Origin: Blattamonas nauphoetae
Lineage: Eukaryota > Preaxostyla > Oxymonadida
Direction: 5' to 3'
Assembly (NCBI GenBank): GCA_033064195.1
Contig: JARBJD010000207.1
Coordinates: 62,001-126,000 of the forward strand
DNA: 64,000 nucleotides
Made by a program: the position numbers and the translations under genes. The notes below the pieces were generated by a model. That model was not told where the DNA came from. It searched no databases and saw only the letters and a program-made list of their open reading frames with translations. This document shows positions 46,541-59,093 of the stretch, one piece after another (the first letter of the stretch is position 1; each line of letters opens with the position of its first letter).

Positions 46541-48729
46541 CTACGAATCAGGAAGAGAATCTGAGGGCAACCTCAAGCCAGCAATCCCCATATGATTAGT
46601 CTCGCCCTTCATGGCCATCAGAGCTGCCATCTTTGCCCACTTTACATCCCTCACTTCCCCGTCTGTTCGATCAATCCGTAATCTCCATTCAACTGGCCTT
46701 TGCTCATCTTCTTCCTCGTTGTCCAAGTCTTCAGTGGGATGAACAACTCGCATGAATTTTCTGACTTGGTTGGACTGATGAAGACCTTTAACGTAATGCA
46801 ACTCAACTCTCTTCATCTTCCCCAGCAATCCTTCATCACCTTCGATCCCCCCTGAGAGTGACGAGAGCAGATCAAGGAGAATACTCAACTGGATTGGGAG
46901 TGGCAGTGTCGATGTTGTTGTGAATCGAGACCGATTTGGTTTTTTGGGACCTTCTTGTGTCGGTTGGTGTCCAAATTTGGCAGACAGACGATCCAACCCC
47001 ACGTCTGACCCGTAAAGGGCGAGTGGAGGAAGTGTGAAAGTGATGTTCGATGGAGATGAAGGATCAATTTCGGGAAAATTTGTGAGAAGTTGATTCCAGT
47101 CGGTCAGTTTGGTTTTTCGCTCTGACACATGAGACACAGAATGAGGTGGAGGTTGATTTTGACTTTCTATCTCCCGAACCGGCATGTGTGGAGAATGATT
47201 CAGAAATTGTGATGAGATCTGCGTCTGAAATTGTGGTTGTGTCTGAGAAAACGGAAATTCTTCATCTTCAAACTCTGATTGCCACGTTTTCTGTTCAAAC
47301 AAAACAGAAGCCGCGTTCTGAAGGTCGTTTGTTTCATCCTGCAAAATATGGTCAAACTGGACACCCGAAAAGAGATAGTTTTTGAAGGCTGCGAGTGGCC
47401 GATTTGGAGTGGACGAGGAAGACGACATTTGGGAGAGGGCGGGTGAGAGAGAGGGAGGGATGTGAGAAGGGTGAAGTGGAGAACCGCCGAAAGACGAAGA
47501 TTGGAGTAGTGAATCGCTCATGTCTGTGCTTGAGTCACCGATCGGCATTGGTTCAACACGAAGAGGCGAATCTGCTCCAAACAAGATTCGTTCTGCAGCG
47601 TCCTGTGCGAGATCTGGAACTGTCTTTCCGCGTCTGGCAGGTTGAACGTATGATCTCGATTGTCTTGTCGTGTTAATCAATATATCCGCTTCTGCCAGGG
47701 TTGGGACGAGGGTGGGAAGGCAGTCGACAGACGAGGTGATGTAGAAAGGAGCTGTGCAGAGGAGTCTGTGGATCAGGTCGTTCCATTCAGGGATGTCACC
47801 GACACGTCTCCGAACTGTTGCTTCACTATCAGTGTCACAAGTATAAAATACTCTCAAAACTGTTGCTACCACCGCCCAAACCCATTCCCATCCATCGCTC
47901 ATGTGAAAAGACGTTTCGTTTTGAAGGTAGGGAAGAATTGTGAGACCGAGGCCGATTTCGGCTCTTCCAAGCTGAAGATGGCCGCATACTCGAAGAAAAA
48001 GGGCGGGTGCGTTTGGAGGAGGAAGTTCCATCGGTTGAAGAAGTTGAGAAAGAGACATAGTTTGTGATGCGAGTTTTGTTGGTGTTGGAATTTTTCGGAC
48101 TCGAATTCGTCGTTTAGAGATTGATGAAACAGCAGGAATTGTTCTATGGAAGTTCAGAAGGGGAAGTGCAGTATGAGAAGGTATTCGCGTGCATAAAGAG
48201 ATCAAATCACGATAGGTGAGGGGAACACGGAGGATGCGACATCCCAGCATCAGAAAAGATAAAGTGAGTTGCAATTGAAGCCCAAAAACCAATCCAGAAT
48301 GAAAGAGAGATAAATATCGAATCCAGATTGATCCAACTGTCTGAACCAGCAGTGGTGTGACTCCAATGTCCTCAGATGTCAGGTACGTCACTTGTGCTTG
48401 AAGTAATCCTTGAAATATGACTACAGCGTCTTGACCAGTGATCGTTGGTTTTTGGGGTTTGAGTTTTTGCCCATCAATTCCTCCAGGAGCTTGAGGATTT
48501 GTTGAACTGGATTGAGATGCATAACGTCTTGCCTGGAGACGTGTCCCGAACTCAGCTTCGACAGTGGTGTCACTAGTGGAGATCTAGGGAAAATAAGCTC
48601 ACCAAGAGCACAAACTGCAGATCTCGTTCCACAGACTGCGCAAACGAGGAATCCTTCCTCTGTCAGTTCGAATTTGTCACTCCTACAATTGGCACAAATA
48701 TTTTGGGTTTGGAAGGATTCGCTAAACAT
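46541..48729 (-). CDS. TAF1B/Rrn7-like RNA polymerase I initiation factor
   Basis: Exons 48729-48616 and 48583-46541 (32-nt intron); 718 residues. TAF1B (animals) and Rrn7 (yeast) are TFIIB-like factors that recruit RNA polymerase I to rDNA promoters. The N-terminus has a zinc ribbon, ICANCRSDKFELTEEG then LVCAVCGTRSA, with two CxxC pairs. After a short linker come cyclin-like helices: LQLTLSFLMLGCRILRVPLT, then YRDLISLCTRIP, the arrangement of Rrn7. A second cyclin-like block holds WEWVWAVVATVLRVFY. The remainder is Ser/Pro-rich. Splicing at 48616/48583 joins the ribbon to the cyclin frame in phase 0. Confusion with TFIIB or Brf1 is possible, but the ribbon wording (LTEEGFLVC) and single degenerate fold favour Rrn7. 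Confidence 0.72.
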
Positions 48730-48958
48730 GTTGACGAAATACGAAGTAGAATTGAGTTGGGAGGAAAGAGGAGGAAGAGATCGAACCACAACAATGAGTA
48801 ACTGAATCGATGTCCAAGAATAGTAGATAAATCTCGAAAATAGGTGGCCCTACCAGAACAATCATGAAAAAATGGCAGAGATGGACGAATAATTGTTGAA
48901 CTAGAGGTCAGATTTAGGATACTCGCTTTGTGAAATGGATTGATCTCAGAATGGGAGC

Positions 48959-51900
48959 ATGTCTTCATGGTCACTATCCAAGAATGTGACCCACTTTCTC
49001 ACGGATGAGATCCAGTCCAACCCTATGATTCGATGCTTGCTTACGTCAGCTGAACTCGGTCCTCTTCTTTCCGCCCTCCACTCAGAAAGCGCTCTCTTCC
49101 TTCCTGTGACATCATCTCTATCACTAACTCACATAAATCTTGAGTTTGTGAAGCAACACATCGGAACGAAAGAAAAGGGGCAGTACGAATCCTATCAGAC
49201 ATTTGGAGGGATTCACATCTCAATCTCACGTGAACATCTTGAATTTCGAGATCCAACTTTCAGAGCCAGTACTCCAGAACAAAATCATTCTCATTCGCAA
49301 CCACATCTGGATTCTGTTGATCCTTTGCTGAGTACAGCAATTCATTCGATTCATCAGACAACTCCAAATAAGCAGGAAGTCACTCCGAGTAGTCCACAAA
49401 AACCAACGAAAGGGATGAAAGGATGCACAAATATCCTTGGACGTGGACAGATATTGTTTATTTCATCCTCATCCCCAAGACAACCGACTCTGGACCAATC
49501 TCAAGAGCATTCACCTGTCTTACAAGTTATTTTAATTGCCCACCCATTGGGAGTTATCCCAGAAGCCCGATGTTGCTGTTTAGAAAATGGATTTTTGATA
49601 GATGAAGAAGAACTCAATAATCTCATCACTTTTTCAATGGATTATCTTTTGGGCGTCAAACCCACCGCTCTTCAAGGGTTACCCAAATCAAAAACCGAAC
49701 CACACAAGGAAGACCTCTATGTGAACGGGGAAATGGTGACTATGATCCCATACACTCGACGAGATTCCCAAAATATTCCATTCATCGGTGACCTCTCCCA
49801 AAACGACGGATTTGCTTTCGGACGACAGCCAAACACAAAGGGAAAGATACATGCATTCGTTGATATTGCATTAGAGGAGCAAGAAACTTGGAAATGGTCG
49901 GATATTCCGTCTGGCCTGGATGATGAATCAAATCTCGCAATTTTCGATGAAACACCCTCCGACACTCCTTTTTCTCATCTTCACACATCTTTAAAGAAAA
50001 GTAAAAGACCACATGTTGTTTTGATCGAAGAAATATCAGCAGCAGATGAAGATTGCGATTCATCAGTCCAAGACATCACTGTCCAAGACTGGTTCTGTGG
50101 AATCGCTGGAGAGAAGGCAAAATGGAAATTTGGGTGTTTGATGCGTTTTTTGGGATATGCTCGGACGAAGTGGATCCAGCGGTTCGGACACGATTTCGAA
50201 CGCCCATCAAACACCAAACTTTTGAAAGAAAGCGACTTTCGACATGTCCCAGATTCCTCCCCCCTCCTCTATCCGCCGTTCGCATCCTATCCTTTCCCAT
50301 TTACTCCATCGATGTGGTTCGACATCCAGAATATTGGGACCAATCTCCGACTCCAACCTCGCCGGAAGTTGTTACTTTGTCGTTTGGTCCACTGCACGCT
50401 GACATCCATCGCGAGTGTCGTCCGCCTGCTCGGATGGAAGAAGGACAACATCCAACCGCCTCAATCGAACTACAATTTGAGTATTTCGTCCTCTGTGGAT
50501 TCTGGTCAGCAGGTCATCAACCAGGTCCTGATGGGGGAGGCGAAGGTGACGGACATGACTTCAATCATCGGGAAGCAGTTCAGTACCGTGTGCAGGTGGG
50601 TCGAGAATATTGTTATGGATATTTCTGATGAGGAATACACTAAGTTTCGGAATCACAGAATGAAGAGAGGGAAGAGGGAGCTGACTGAGGAAGAGGAGGC
50701 GGAGGATGAGGTGAAGCAGAGAGAGTTGGATCGCTTGGAGGAGCGGCTGATGTTCTCAACAATCGGCTCAATTGAGAAACTACTCATTACTCCCTTCTCC
50801 GTCGAATTCAAGCAACTTTGTTCGTTTCCTGACGAAGACAATCTTGTCACACGACTTCTCGTCGCTTTCAATTTTGTCGATTGGAGTGACTTGGATGTCA
50901 AGGCTGACATCATGCGAGGAAGAGAGAACACCGAGCTCTTCCGTGGAGCTTTGGAGATTCTGAATGGGTTGCATTATTGCCAGACGCCGTCAGAAGTGAT
51001 TGAACAAGTCGACGTCAGCATTAGCCGGCTTGAGATGATGTGCCAACGGGGCAATCGGACGAAGAGGTTGAGGAAGGAGCTGAATCGGAGGAGTGAAACA
51101 CCAACCACAACCGTGGATGAAGGAGCACCTCCGTGCACAAAGAAAGTAATTGATCTGTTCAGCGATTCAGAGGATTTTGTCGCTCAATCGCCACATCTCT
51201 CAGCCATCCACAAACCCAAACCATCATCACATCAAACAGACTCAGCATCTTCTCTCTTTGGATCGATCAACGAAGACCCATTGGACGACGACGATCCTCC
51301 CCAAAGCGACTCTCCGCCGTTCACAACTGCCGACCGCGTGATAGCTGCTGACGATCTTCTTCCTCTGATGTTGTACGCGTTCATGAAAGCCAACCCAATC
51401 TCGCTCTTCTCCACTCTTGGCTTCGTCTCCACTTTTTGGTATCCATCACACGCCTCCAGATTGTCTGGATCGAGAAAGATGCAATCGTTCAATCATCTGA
51501 TCGCAGCTGTCACTTTCATCTCTCAGCTTGACTTGGACATGGCTCGGCAATTTGGGAAGGAGAAGATTCAGACGAGGATGAAGGAATGTGGGTTGGTCCG
51601 ATTTCGGGGGAAAGTGATCGATTTGGACAAAATGATGAAATTGGAGCAGGAGGAGTTGGAACTCGAACTTGAGCGAAGCCGTCATCAACAAGAATTGAAA
51701 AGAAAAGACGAGGAAGAGAAACGAACCACAGAAAAGTCAGAACTCCTCACTTCCGTCACCATCGAGGCCAAACCAGACCCATCGATTGCCAAGTCAACAA
51801 CATCCATCTACAGCTGGTTCATCCGCGGGACAAAAACCGAAAAGGAGCTTAAACAGGAGACCGATCAAGACCCCTCAACCACCGGAGAAGGCTCTCTTCC

Positions 51901-52195
51901 AACAGTGAATGAAGAGAAGCACGAAGACGAGAGGGTCGATGATTCATCGTCTCCACAAGCCAGATGGACACGACATCGAGATGCTTTTCCCCGTTTTGAG
52001 CGAAATCATCTTTCACACACAACTTTCCTGCAAAGTCAGCTTCTGTCGCATCGAGAGGAAGATCCGGATGGTCTGTCACAGTCGGAATCATGGGGGAGGA
52101 GATATGACCAGATCAAAAATCAGATCCAACATGAATATTCGAGTTCTGATGAGACTTTGATGAGAATACCAACACTTTACAGTGATATTGGATGA
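48959..52195 (+). CDS. VPS9-domain protein, predicted Rab5-type GEF
   Basis: A single-exon gene of 1078 residues. VPS9 domains catalyse GDP release from Rab5/Vps21 GTPases on endosomes. Residues about 785-850 carry the hallmark: AADDLLPLMLYAFMKANP, followed by LFSTLGFVSTFW and SRKMQSFNHLIAAVTFI, matching the ADDLLP and AAVxFI motifs. An upstream helical bundle (residues about 560-700, with SDEEYTKFRNHRM and LFRGALEILNGL) would be the companion helices of the catalytic core. The N-terminal 350 residues are of unknown fold with ILFISSSSPRQ and VLIAHPLGVIPEA-like strands (seen as LIAHPLGVIPEARCCCL). The C-terminus is acidic and disordered. The upstream gap to the TAF1B-like gene is 229 bp. The specific family (Rabex, RIN, ALS2) cannot be set. 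Confidence 0.8.
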   Translation: MSSWSLSKNVTHFLTDEIQSNPMIRCLLTSAELGPLLSALHSESALFLPVTSSLSLTHINLEFVKQHIGTKEKGQYESYQTFGGIHISISREHLEFRDPTFRASTPEQNHSHSQPHLDSVDPLLSTAIHSIHQTTPNKQEVTPSSPQKPTKGMKGCTNILGRGQILFISSSSPRQPTLDQSQEHSPVLQVILIAHPLGVIPEARCCCLENGFLIDEEELNNLITFSMDYLLGVKPTALQGLPKSKTEPHKEDLYVNGEMVTMIPYTRRDSQNIPFIGDLSQNDGFAFGRQPNTKGKIHAFVDIALEEQETWKWSDIPSGLDDESNLAIFDETPSDTPFSHLHTSLKKSKRPHVVLIEEISAADEDCDSSVQDITVQDWFCGIAGEKAKWKFGCLMRFLGYARTKWIQRFGHDFERPSNTKLLKESDFRHVPDSSPLLYPPFASYPFPFTPSMWFDIQNIGTNLRLQPRRKLLLCRLVHCTLTSIASVVRLLGWKKDNIQPPQSNYNLSISSSVDSGQQVINQVLMGEAKVTDMTSIIGKQFSTVCRWVENIVMDISDEEYTKFRNHRMKRGKRELTEEEEAEDEVKQRELDRLEERLMFSTIGSIEKLLITPFSVEFKQLCSFPDEDNLVTRLLVAFNFVDWSDLDVKADIMRGRENTELFRGALEILNGLHYCQTPSEVIEQVDVSISRLEMMCQRGNRTKRLRKELNRRSETPTTTVDEGAPPCTKKVIDLFSDSEDFVAQSPHLSAIHKPKPSSHQTDSASSLFGSINEDPLDDDDPPQSDSPPFTTADRVIAADDLLPLMLYAFMKANPISLFSTLGFVSTFWYPSHASRLSGSRKMQSFNHLIAAVTFISQLDLDMARQFGKEKIQTRMKECGLVRFRGKVIDLDKMMKLEQEELELELERSRHQQELKRKDEEEKRTTEKSELLTSVTIEAKPDPSIAKSTTSIYSWFIRGTKTEKELKQETDQDPSTTGEGSLPTVNEEKHEDERVDDSSSPQARWTRHRDAFPRFERNHLSHTTFLQSQLLSHREEDPDGLSQSESWGRRYDQIKNQIQHEYSSSDETLMRIPTLYSDIG

Positions 52196-52452
52196 TTGGT
52201 TGGCACCTCATTTCATGATTTGTGTATTTCTTGGATTAAAAAACACATCTTTGGTTTTATCATCATTATTCTGGTATACTCAAAACAATAGACACTGATT
52301 CATTCGCTGCATTTCACCAATGATGTGCTTTTTGGATCAATTTACCTTTCAATGACGAATCATCAGCTGTATTGTCTTGATAAATCGTACAAAAGTGTGA
52401 AAAGCAACTATAGGAACGAAACGAATAAAGTTTCATCTGCGACTCTGAACGC

Positions 52453-55400
52453 TCACTTCTTTTGGCATGATGTGTACATCGAGGCCTGACGAGATTCATA
52501 TTCGCGCAACATGCGGACCTTCCGAGCAAAATCGTCTTCGGCTGGTTCGAATGTGAAGTCTTCCTTTTCCACCCCTCTCCTCTTGCACTCCGCCTCCAAC
52601 TGTCTTTCCAACTCCACTTCGAGGCAGACGACTCCGTTCTCCACAAATAACTCCTGTGGGTCGACAGAGCTCTTTTTGTTCCGCATTTCATCTCGCCACA
52701 GCCGGGAAGGGAACCAGTTCAGCGAGCCGAAGAGCGAGAAGAGGGCCGGGACGAGGAAGAGGCGAATGATGAACGTGTCGATGAGGACAGAGATGACCAG
52801 AACGAGTCCCATCTCCACAATCGCTGCATCGTTCGACACGAGTAGCCCGGCGAAGGCAACTGTCATCACGAGACCAGCCGACGTGATGGTTCCTGTTTGG
52901 GAGACAATGGCGTGGGTGACAGCAGCGCGTGTGGACACTTCGGGTGGAGGCGGGATAGAATCTTTCAGGAGTAACTCGTTCTCGTTCACATCGTCCTTCT
53001 TCCGAGCGCAACAGGCGAATGATCTGCCCTTTGTGCCAAGCCAGGCCTCTCTGCCCTTCTTCTTGTACTCCTGCACGCTGAGCGAGAGGAATAGATCGAA
53101 GTCGAGGGAAAGGCCAAAGACGAGTGTGTATCCAAAAATAAGAACGAAAAAGGAGGTTGAGTCCACTTCTTTGAACATCGGACGAACCCACCCGAAGAGA
53201 GTCGCAGCATGCTGGAAAATGAACGCTGTGATTCCAAAGACGGCAAAGTGTGAAATAAAGGTTGTTGCGAGCGTGTGTATGGGGATGATGAGGGATTTGA
53301 AGACAAATGCAAGAAGCATGAAACAGATTGAGCCGCACATGGCGAATGCCAGTGGAAGGTCGAGCTTGACGTTGATCACAGTGTCTGTCATCTGCACTGT
53401 GGTCCCGTCAATGCCCAAGCGGAACAAATTGCGAGTGGAGAGAGGGTATGAGTGTTTAGTCTTCCCTGTGTCGAGTGAAGCGTTGAGAGGTTCCACTGGA
53501 CGCGACAGGGGAAGAGAGTTGAATTTGGAGATGTTGGTTCCTTTTCGATTCAGCTGGGCGGCGAAATCTGCTCCCATCTGAGTCAGGGCTGCTCTTCGCT
53601 CTGGGCTCAGTGAAGACTTTGAGTCCACAGCAGGAAGTTCCATTTGGGGAGCAGGATTGCTTTTGAGCCATGTGTTGAGATGGCTGTAGAACTTGGGCAG
53701 GAACGTCACCATTTTGGAGGACATCGGATCGAACTTAAGAGCGACATTCATCACCGTCGCCTCCTCGTCGCAGACACGCTGAGTGGAGTGTGGGCCGAGC
53801 GGGTGCGGAATTTGCCTGCTCACAAAGCGAGTGTGGAGCTGGCGCATTGCTTTGCAGATGTCATCCATCTTTCCGTGACACATGTCGGGATGATGGAGAG
53901 CCATGTCCATCAAATCAAACGGAACATTGACGTCTCCGATCCCAAAATGGAAAATCGATGTTATCCCATCTTCAGCGATCTCGTCGGGGAACGTGGCTGT
54001 CATGTTGGCGATGAAGGTGTGCGCGTATTCGTAGAAAGGCGCACTCACAACCGAGTTGCACAGATCGTCGGGGGCTCCTTCCGGCCTGGGCACGTCGGCG
54101 TAGTCGAACACGATTTCGAGTGGAAAGATGAGGCCGGCTGGGAAGTCCTGTTTGAGGAGGTGGAAGTTCTGCGTGGAGAGTGAGTTGTGAGTGAGAATTT
54201 GGGAATTGTCGAGAGTGAGGCGCATGAACCCGAAGTAATACACGACGCAGGGAACAGAGAGCACAGTCAGCACAACAACGACAACGATTGACACAGCTGG
54301 ATTGGTCACAATACGGGAGAATCCGTAAAGGGGGCGATAAAGCACTTTCTTGTGCTTCGACTCAGCTTCCAGTTTCTCCGCAGTTTGTACGGATGATGGA
54401 ACAGATTGAACAGACGATGCACTGGTTGCTGCCTTCGTTCCAGGAAGAGTTAAGGCTGTTGTCATTTGCGAGCGGAAGCCAGCGATGCTTTGCGGTTGGG
54501 TGAGGAGCGTGTCCTTCTTCCTTCGGCTGATGCAGCAGCATCGACCAAACCCAAAATTGGTGAAATCGGCGAAGAAGGATGGGAAGAGAAAGAGAAAGGC
54601 GGGGATGAGGCTCAGTGCGGTGAGGATGTTGACGAGTGTTGTGATCATCGCGCAGATGGCGAGAGGGAGCATGATGTCATTGCGAAGGGCGAACAGAGAC
54701 GTGAAACAAGAGAAGAGTGCACGGCCAGACACCATCACAATTCGGCCGGCTGTGCTCATCGATGTGTGGATGGAGTTGAGGATGTGGGCCTTGGAGAGCG
54801 GGTACGAGAGACTGACTTCGATCGGTGCAGATTGTTGAGATTCTTTCATCTCATTTTGGATTGGCTTCGCAAGGACGCGCGAATGGGTAGGGATATGTTC
54901 CTCATCGCGAAAACGACGAAGGATGAAGAGAGAATAGTCAACAGAAAGGGCGAGTGCAGTGGCTAAGAGAACAGCAGGAGCAAATGTGACGACTTTGAGA
55001 ACGTAGGCCGCGAAGAAAGACGTGATGAAGAGGGAAGCTCCTACTGCAACAAAAACGTTACAGATTGCCAAGAGAAAGAGTCGGACAGAGTGGAGGGACC
55101 AGAGGAGGATGACGAGAGCGAGGGGGAGTGCGATAATGCACAGTTTTAGAACATCAGAATAAATGTCTATATGACGTCGAATTCAGAATAAAGTTCAAAC
55201 TATTCTTGGCATCTCGGTTAAATTCACTCATTCCCAGAAGGCCAGCCGAGAGTTGTGCTCTTTCAGCAGGTGAACACGCGGATTTGTATTCGGAATCAAA
55301 CATCTTGTGTAGGACTTCATAGTCCTGAGAGAGTTTCTTTTCCACATGTTCGAACTCAATGAGGATAATAGTTGAATGTCCATTCATAGAGATCGTTGAT

Positions 55401-55813
55401 GCTTGCATAAGCATGTTGTCGGATAAATAGTACCCCATTAGCGGAGTGTGAAGAAGTTGGACCTTATTATCGGCTTCATAGCGTTCAATGCTGGTCTGAA
55501 ATTGCAAAGAAAATTCTTCAAGGCAAGGAACGTCGAGGATAGAGCTGTTGTCGTTGGCATGGAAAAAAGCGTAAGCAAGGCCTTGCTGTGTGTGGAAAGG
55601 GAAAAATCTTTCCATAATTTTATGACTTTCGAATCCTTGTGTTCGTTTCGATGCATCAATCGCATTTGTTGTTCTGAGATAGTGATAAGGAAAGAGATGA
55701 AACTGGGCGAATAGTTTTGGACCAAAAACGCATCCAGCGGCAAAGAGACCAATCCAAACAAGAATGATTGGAATTCGACAACTATAAATGACATTCAGAT
55801 ATCGAGTTAACAT
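52453..55813 (-). CDS. RND-superfamily (MMPL-like) membrane transporter
   Basis: Exons 55813-55201 and 55166-52453 (34-nt intron); 1108 residues. RND/MMPL proteins have two halves, each with one membrane segment, a large extracytoplasmic loop and five more segments. Here TM1 is RIPIILVWIGLFAAG; a loop follows, then ALPLALVILLWSLHSVRLFL and the TM4 motif ALALSVDYSLFILRRFRDE. The second half repeats this with DLPLAFAMCGSICFM and FGLSLDFDLFLSLSVQEYKK. Splicing joins DAKNN to IYSDVLKLCII in phase and restores the first-half membrane block that the unspliced frame would break. Substrate is unknown; lipid or sterol export is typical of relatives. The motifs look closer to bacterial MMPL than to Patched or NPC1, which could mean lateral origin, but the intron shows it is a resident nuclear gene. 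Confidence 0.78.
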
Positions 55814-58738
55814 GTTTTAAACCATACTTAATAAGAAATGACACGATGTGATGAGCTATCTCAAAAAGAGGTTCATGACTTTTATATGATCACATGAATT
55901 TAAACTGGTCAAGCTTGTTCAAATTCCGAACACAACACTTCGATATTCACCTGTCTGCAGCTATTGTTTACGAGATGAATGAGGTTTCCCATACATCGGT
56001 GTATTTGAAGAGGCGACTCGAGAACAAACAAAAATGAATGAATCGGGATGAAGACCAGAAATGAGGTGAATTAATATCGGGACAGTTCGAGCCCTAGTTG
56101 TGAAGCACTGGAGAGTTGTTATGGGTGTGATCTGATCGAGGGAGAAATCTGAAAGAGATAAATCGAGGGAAGCGAAATAGGGGATATATAATAAAAAGGA
56201 GCGTTTTGAGGCGCAATTTCGGGAAACCTGAAGAGACTCTTTCCTTATCTCTGCAGTCTGAATCTATCCATCCATCGTTTGAGTTGAATAGAAACGGAAT
56301 GGTGAGGGAACCGAAGATGACATAGGAGTCTGCCGTTAGGAAGTAACCTCCATGGATTCTCCACGAAGAATGAATTTCTCGGGTACTTTTGTCCAAATCT
56401 TTGAATAAAGACTCGTTTGAAAAGTGTTCGACTTTGTTTCGGAGACTTCGAGGCGAGTATCAGCTCATTGTCCACTTTTACCAACTTGTCAAATGAAGTA
56501 ATACGTTTTAATCAGCACTGAAATGATTTTATAGGTTGTCGGGAATCTTGTTTGTCATCGCGGTTTGTGATTGAATTCATCGTTCTCTTCACCGTTCGAC
56601 ATTGGATAGCTGCATGGGCTCTTTCGTATCTCTTCAGTGATTGTTTTGTTGTCCCTTCTGTTGCTTTTAGTTCTCGACAGTCACAAACAGGGGTGATTTT
56701 GAATATCAAGTCGGTGGCACGGAATCCCATTCCGTCCTTTTCACAATTGATCAAAAATGAAAATTCCACAATGCATCCTTTTGGCTGCTTTTGAAAATGT
56801 GTTTTATAGAAATGAGATGATTCCATCGATTGTCATTAATCCGGATATTGGGGCTTGAAAAATATATATTGGTCAAACAAATCAAATCAATAGTTGGTTC
56901 CGCGCCAAAATGCCTGTGTCTGGAGAAGACCTCACAATACTGTGAAAGCCAGAAATGCACACATTTTACTCACCTTTTTACCCTCATTTCTCCACAACCA
57001 GCCATCAGTTTTGAATTAAATCAAATGCATTTGAATCGTAATGATCTCGACAAAAGCTGCTCAAGAAAACAGTTTTTTCTAAGAATGGTTCGTCGAGATA
57101 AATATGGGTTTTTTTCGATTGTCCCAAATGTCCAGTATTTTTTCTCCAAAAATTGGTCAAAATGTTCGTTTCACGAAATATACGTTTCTGAGATAAAAAA
57201 TATCAATTGATTCATTGGATGTTGAAATATTATTCAAAAGTTTCTTTCGGGCAAAACGGACTATTTTGAGGTTTTCTCCTGACACAGCAGTTTCGGCGCA
57301 GAACCAATTCACTTTTTCTAAGTATGACCAACATTTTTTTATCAAGTCATATGTCCCGGGTTTATGAAAAGTTCGGGTGTTTGAAATAACTATTAAGTGA
57401 AATGAGGGGTAAAATGTGCGTATTCTTCCCAGATAATCTCCAAAGTAGTTGTCAACTCCTTCAGTTGTGACCGGAGAAGTGAATATATTGCTCAACTTTT
57501 TTCCAGAGACTATTTTTGATAAATTATCGCAGTGTCACCAATTCGTATCATGTCCCCAATTCGGCATTTATCTGTGAGTGACCATTTTGATCAAACTAAG
57601 AAAAAGAAAAGCTTCTTGCATTTTATTCCCACGCGATCCCGAGAAATCCTCAAAATCCCTCGTTTTGGCCACTGCTTTCACGTGTTCTTGTCGTATTGTC
57701 TCAACCTGTGAACCGATTTTGATGAAAGTTTCCACAGAAACGTTCTTTTTTGAAAAGTTGTAATTGCATTAAAATGAGATAAAAAGTTGGGTATTTGGGA
57801 AGTAGCAAAAAAACGACATTTTTCACAACTTTTGAACCTCGTTACTCCACACCCAGACATCCATTTGAGACCAGATCAAAATATTTGTTTTTCGCAAATA
57901 CATGTCAGGATTTTGGACAACACACGAAAGATTGGAGGAGGAAAACCTTGTCAATATTTTCTAAAGTTTCATCGTATTTTCCAGCGATCCTCAACCAAAT
58001 TGATATCATTCAGCCAAAGAAACGTTCTCCTTTAATTATCTCATGCGCGATCAGTCTATTTGTTTCGGCAACTCTCTCCTAGTCTAGCTTTGTGTGCCCA
58101 TTTGATTTGGCTAGGCGAATGAAGCGAAGCTGAGGAATGGGACCGTCTTATCCTTTGTCGCCCTTGATCCCCCAACTATCTTCACGATCATGTGGAAAGA
58201 CTCCTTCTCTTGGGGCAGTTTGGTGAGATATTTCGTTGTTTCAGGTCATGCTTCGTCATCGTTTTCGTACTGTTTGTTTAGCTTTGCAAAAGTCGATCTA
58301 TCATCAGGATAACGATTCATTTGATGACAAATAAACGCGATCGTGACGGTTTTCTAAATCGATATGCAATTTGCAACAAAGAAAGTTTATTACTCGTTTT
58401 TTTTCCAAAATAATGGGTCGGATCACAATGGGGGCTAAAATGTGCAAAGACCAAAACCTTCATTGTGTCATAAATCTAATGAGATTGCTCATGACGTCTT
58501 GAACGCACCTGGATCGAAAAGAAAGGTGAAATAGCAGTACTGGATTGAGAAAGAGAAAGATGATGATTTTGAGAATGAAGAATCGAATGAACAATAGGAG
58601 AATGAGGAGAAGAATGAAGAATAGGGAAAAAATGAAAAAGTTCAACAGAAGTAGGAATAAATGAGTGACGAAAGGAAGCAAGAGACTGAAGACCCGAACT
58701 CAACTCATTCTCATCCACCTTCTTCTCCCTATTATCCA
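55814..58738. other. Gene-poor AT-rich region with diverged repeats
   Basis: About 2.9 kb without a recognisable gene. All frames are short, and none shows family motifs or a coherent exon chain. The first ~150 bp should contain the RND gene promoter. Weak repeated blocks occur: an imperfect inverted pair at 56858-56950 and 57241-57341, and a recurring motif close to TGCACATTTTACCC near 56956, 57421 and 58446 (the last two on the minus strand). No tRNA, rRNA or telomeric repeat was seen. Confidence 0.5.
56858..57341. repeat. Imperfect inverted repeat pair
   Basis: The plus strand at 56858-56950 and the minus strand at 57341-57241 share a patchy match: TTGGTCA, then TTGGTTC(C/T)GCGCC, AAA, CTGTGTC, GGAGAA, ACCTCA, AATA, in the same order with similar spacing. 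Identity is roughly 70 percent by eye. Neither copy has an intact ORF. It looks like two old inverted copies of one repetitive element; the family is unknown. Confidence 0.5.
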
Positions 58739-59036
58739 CTCCCCTCTTCTCATGACAACCTAAGAGAAAAGAAAAGGAAGACGAGTCAAGACAAACTGTG
58801 GCACCGGTCAAAGATGAATCTGAACGTAATAAAACCAAGGGATTCCTTGAGACTGGTGATTAGAACCCTAAAAAAAGAGTGACTGTCTGGGAAGACAGTA
58901 TGTTTAAAGGAGAGAGAAAAGGAAACTTAGAAAAGAGAGACATCCTTGGTGAAATAATGAAAGGATTTCCTTTCATTCCCATTCAATTTGTCCTTATGCG
59001 AAGTGAAAACTCACGAAGGTCATCCGAAGTACGGAA
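58739..59036 (+). pseudogene. Coding-like remnant, unknown family
   Basis: Two adjacent stretches read like protein in one frame: KRKEKEDESRQTVAPVKDES and ERNKTKGFLETG, then after a short non-coding interval NPKKRVTVWEDSMFKGERKG and EKRDILGEIMKGFPFIPIQF, ending at a TAA at 59034-59036. There is no clear start and the two parts are separated by a stop with no plausible-size intron. It could be a decayed gene, or the last exons of a gene whose 5' part is unrecognisable here. No family was recognised. Confidence 0.3.
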
Positions 59037-59093
59037 GGGGTGTTAATCGAATGTGGACACGAAATTACTTTACCCTCCAAACTCGGAGTCACA

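Noticed and set aside
48512-48805. 97-codon plus-strand ORF over the zinc-ribbon exon
   Set aside because: Antisense to the TAF1B-like exon with its two CxxC pairs.
52511-53581. 356-codon plus-strand ORF
   Set aside because: It lies wholly antisense to the RND transporter, whose membrane motifs are clear on the minus strand. The ORF's residues follow from the GC-richer codons of that gene and show no family.
57532-57570. Attachment site or direct repeat bounding an insertion (with 61842-61880)
   Set aside because: The copies are imperfect and do not bracket a coherent element; treated as dispersed repeats.
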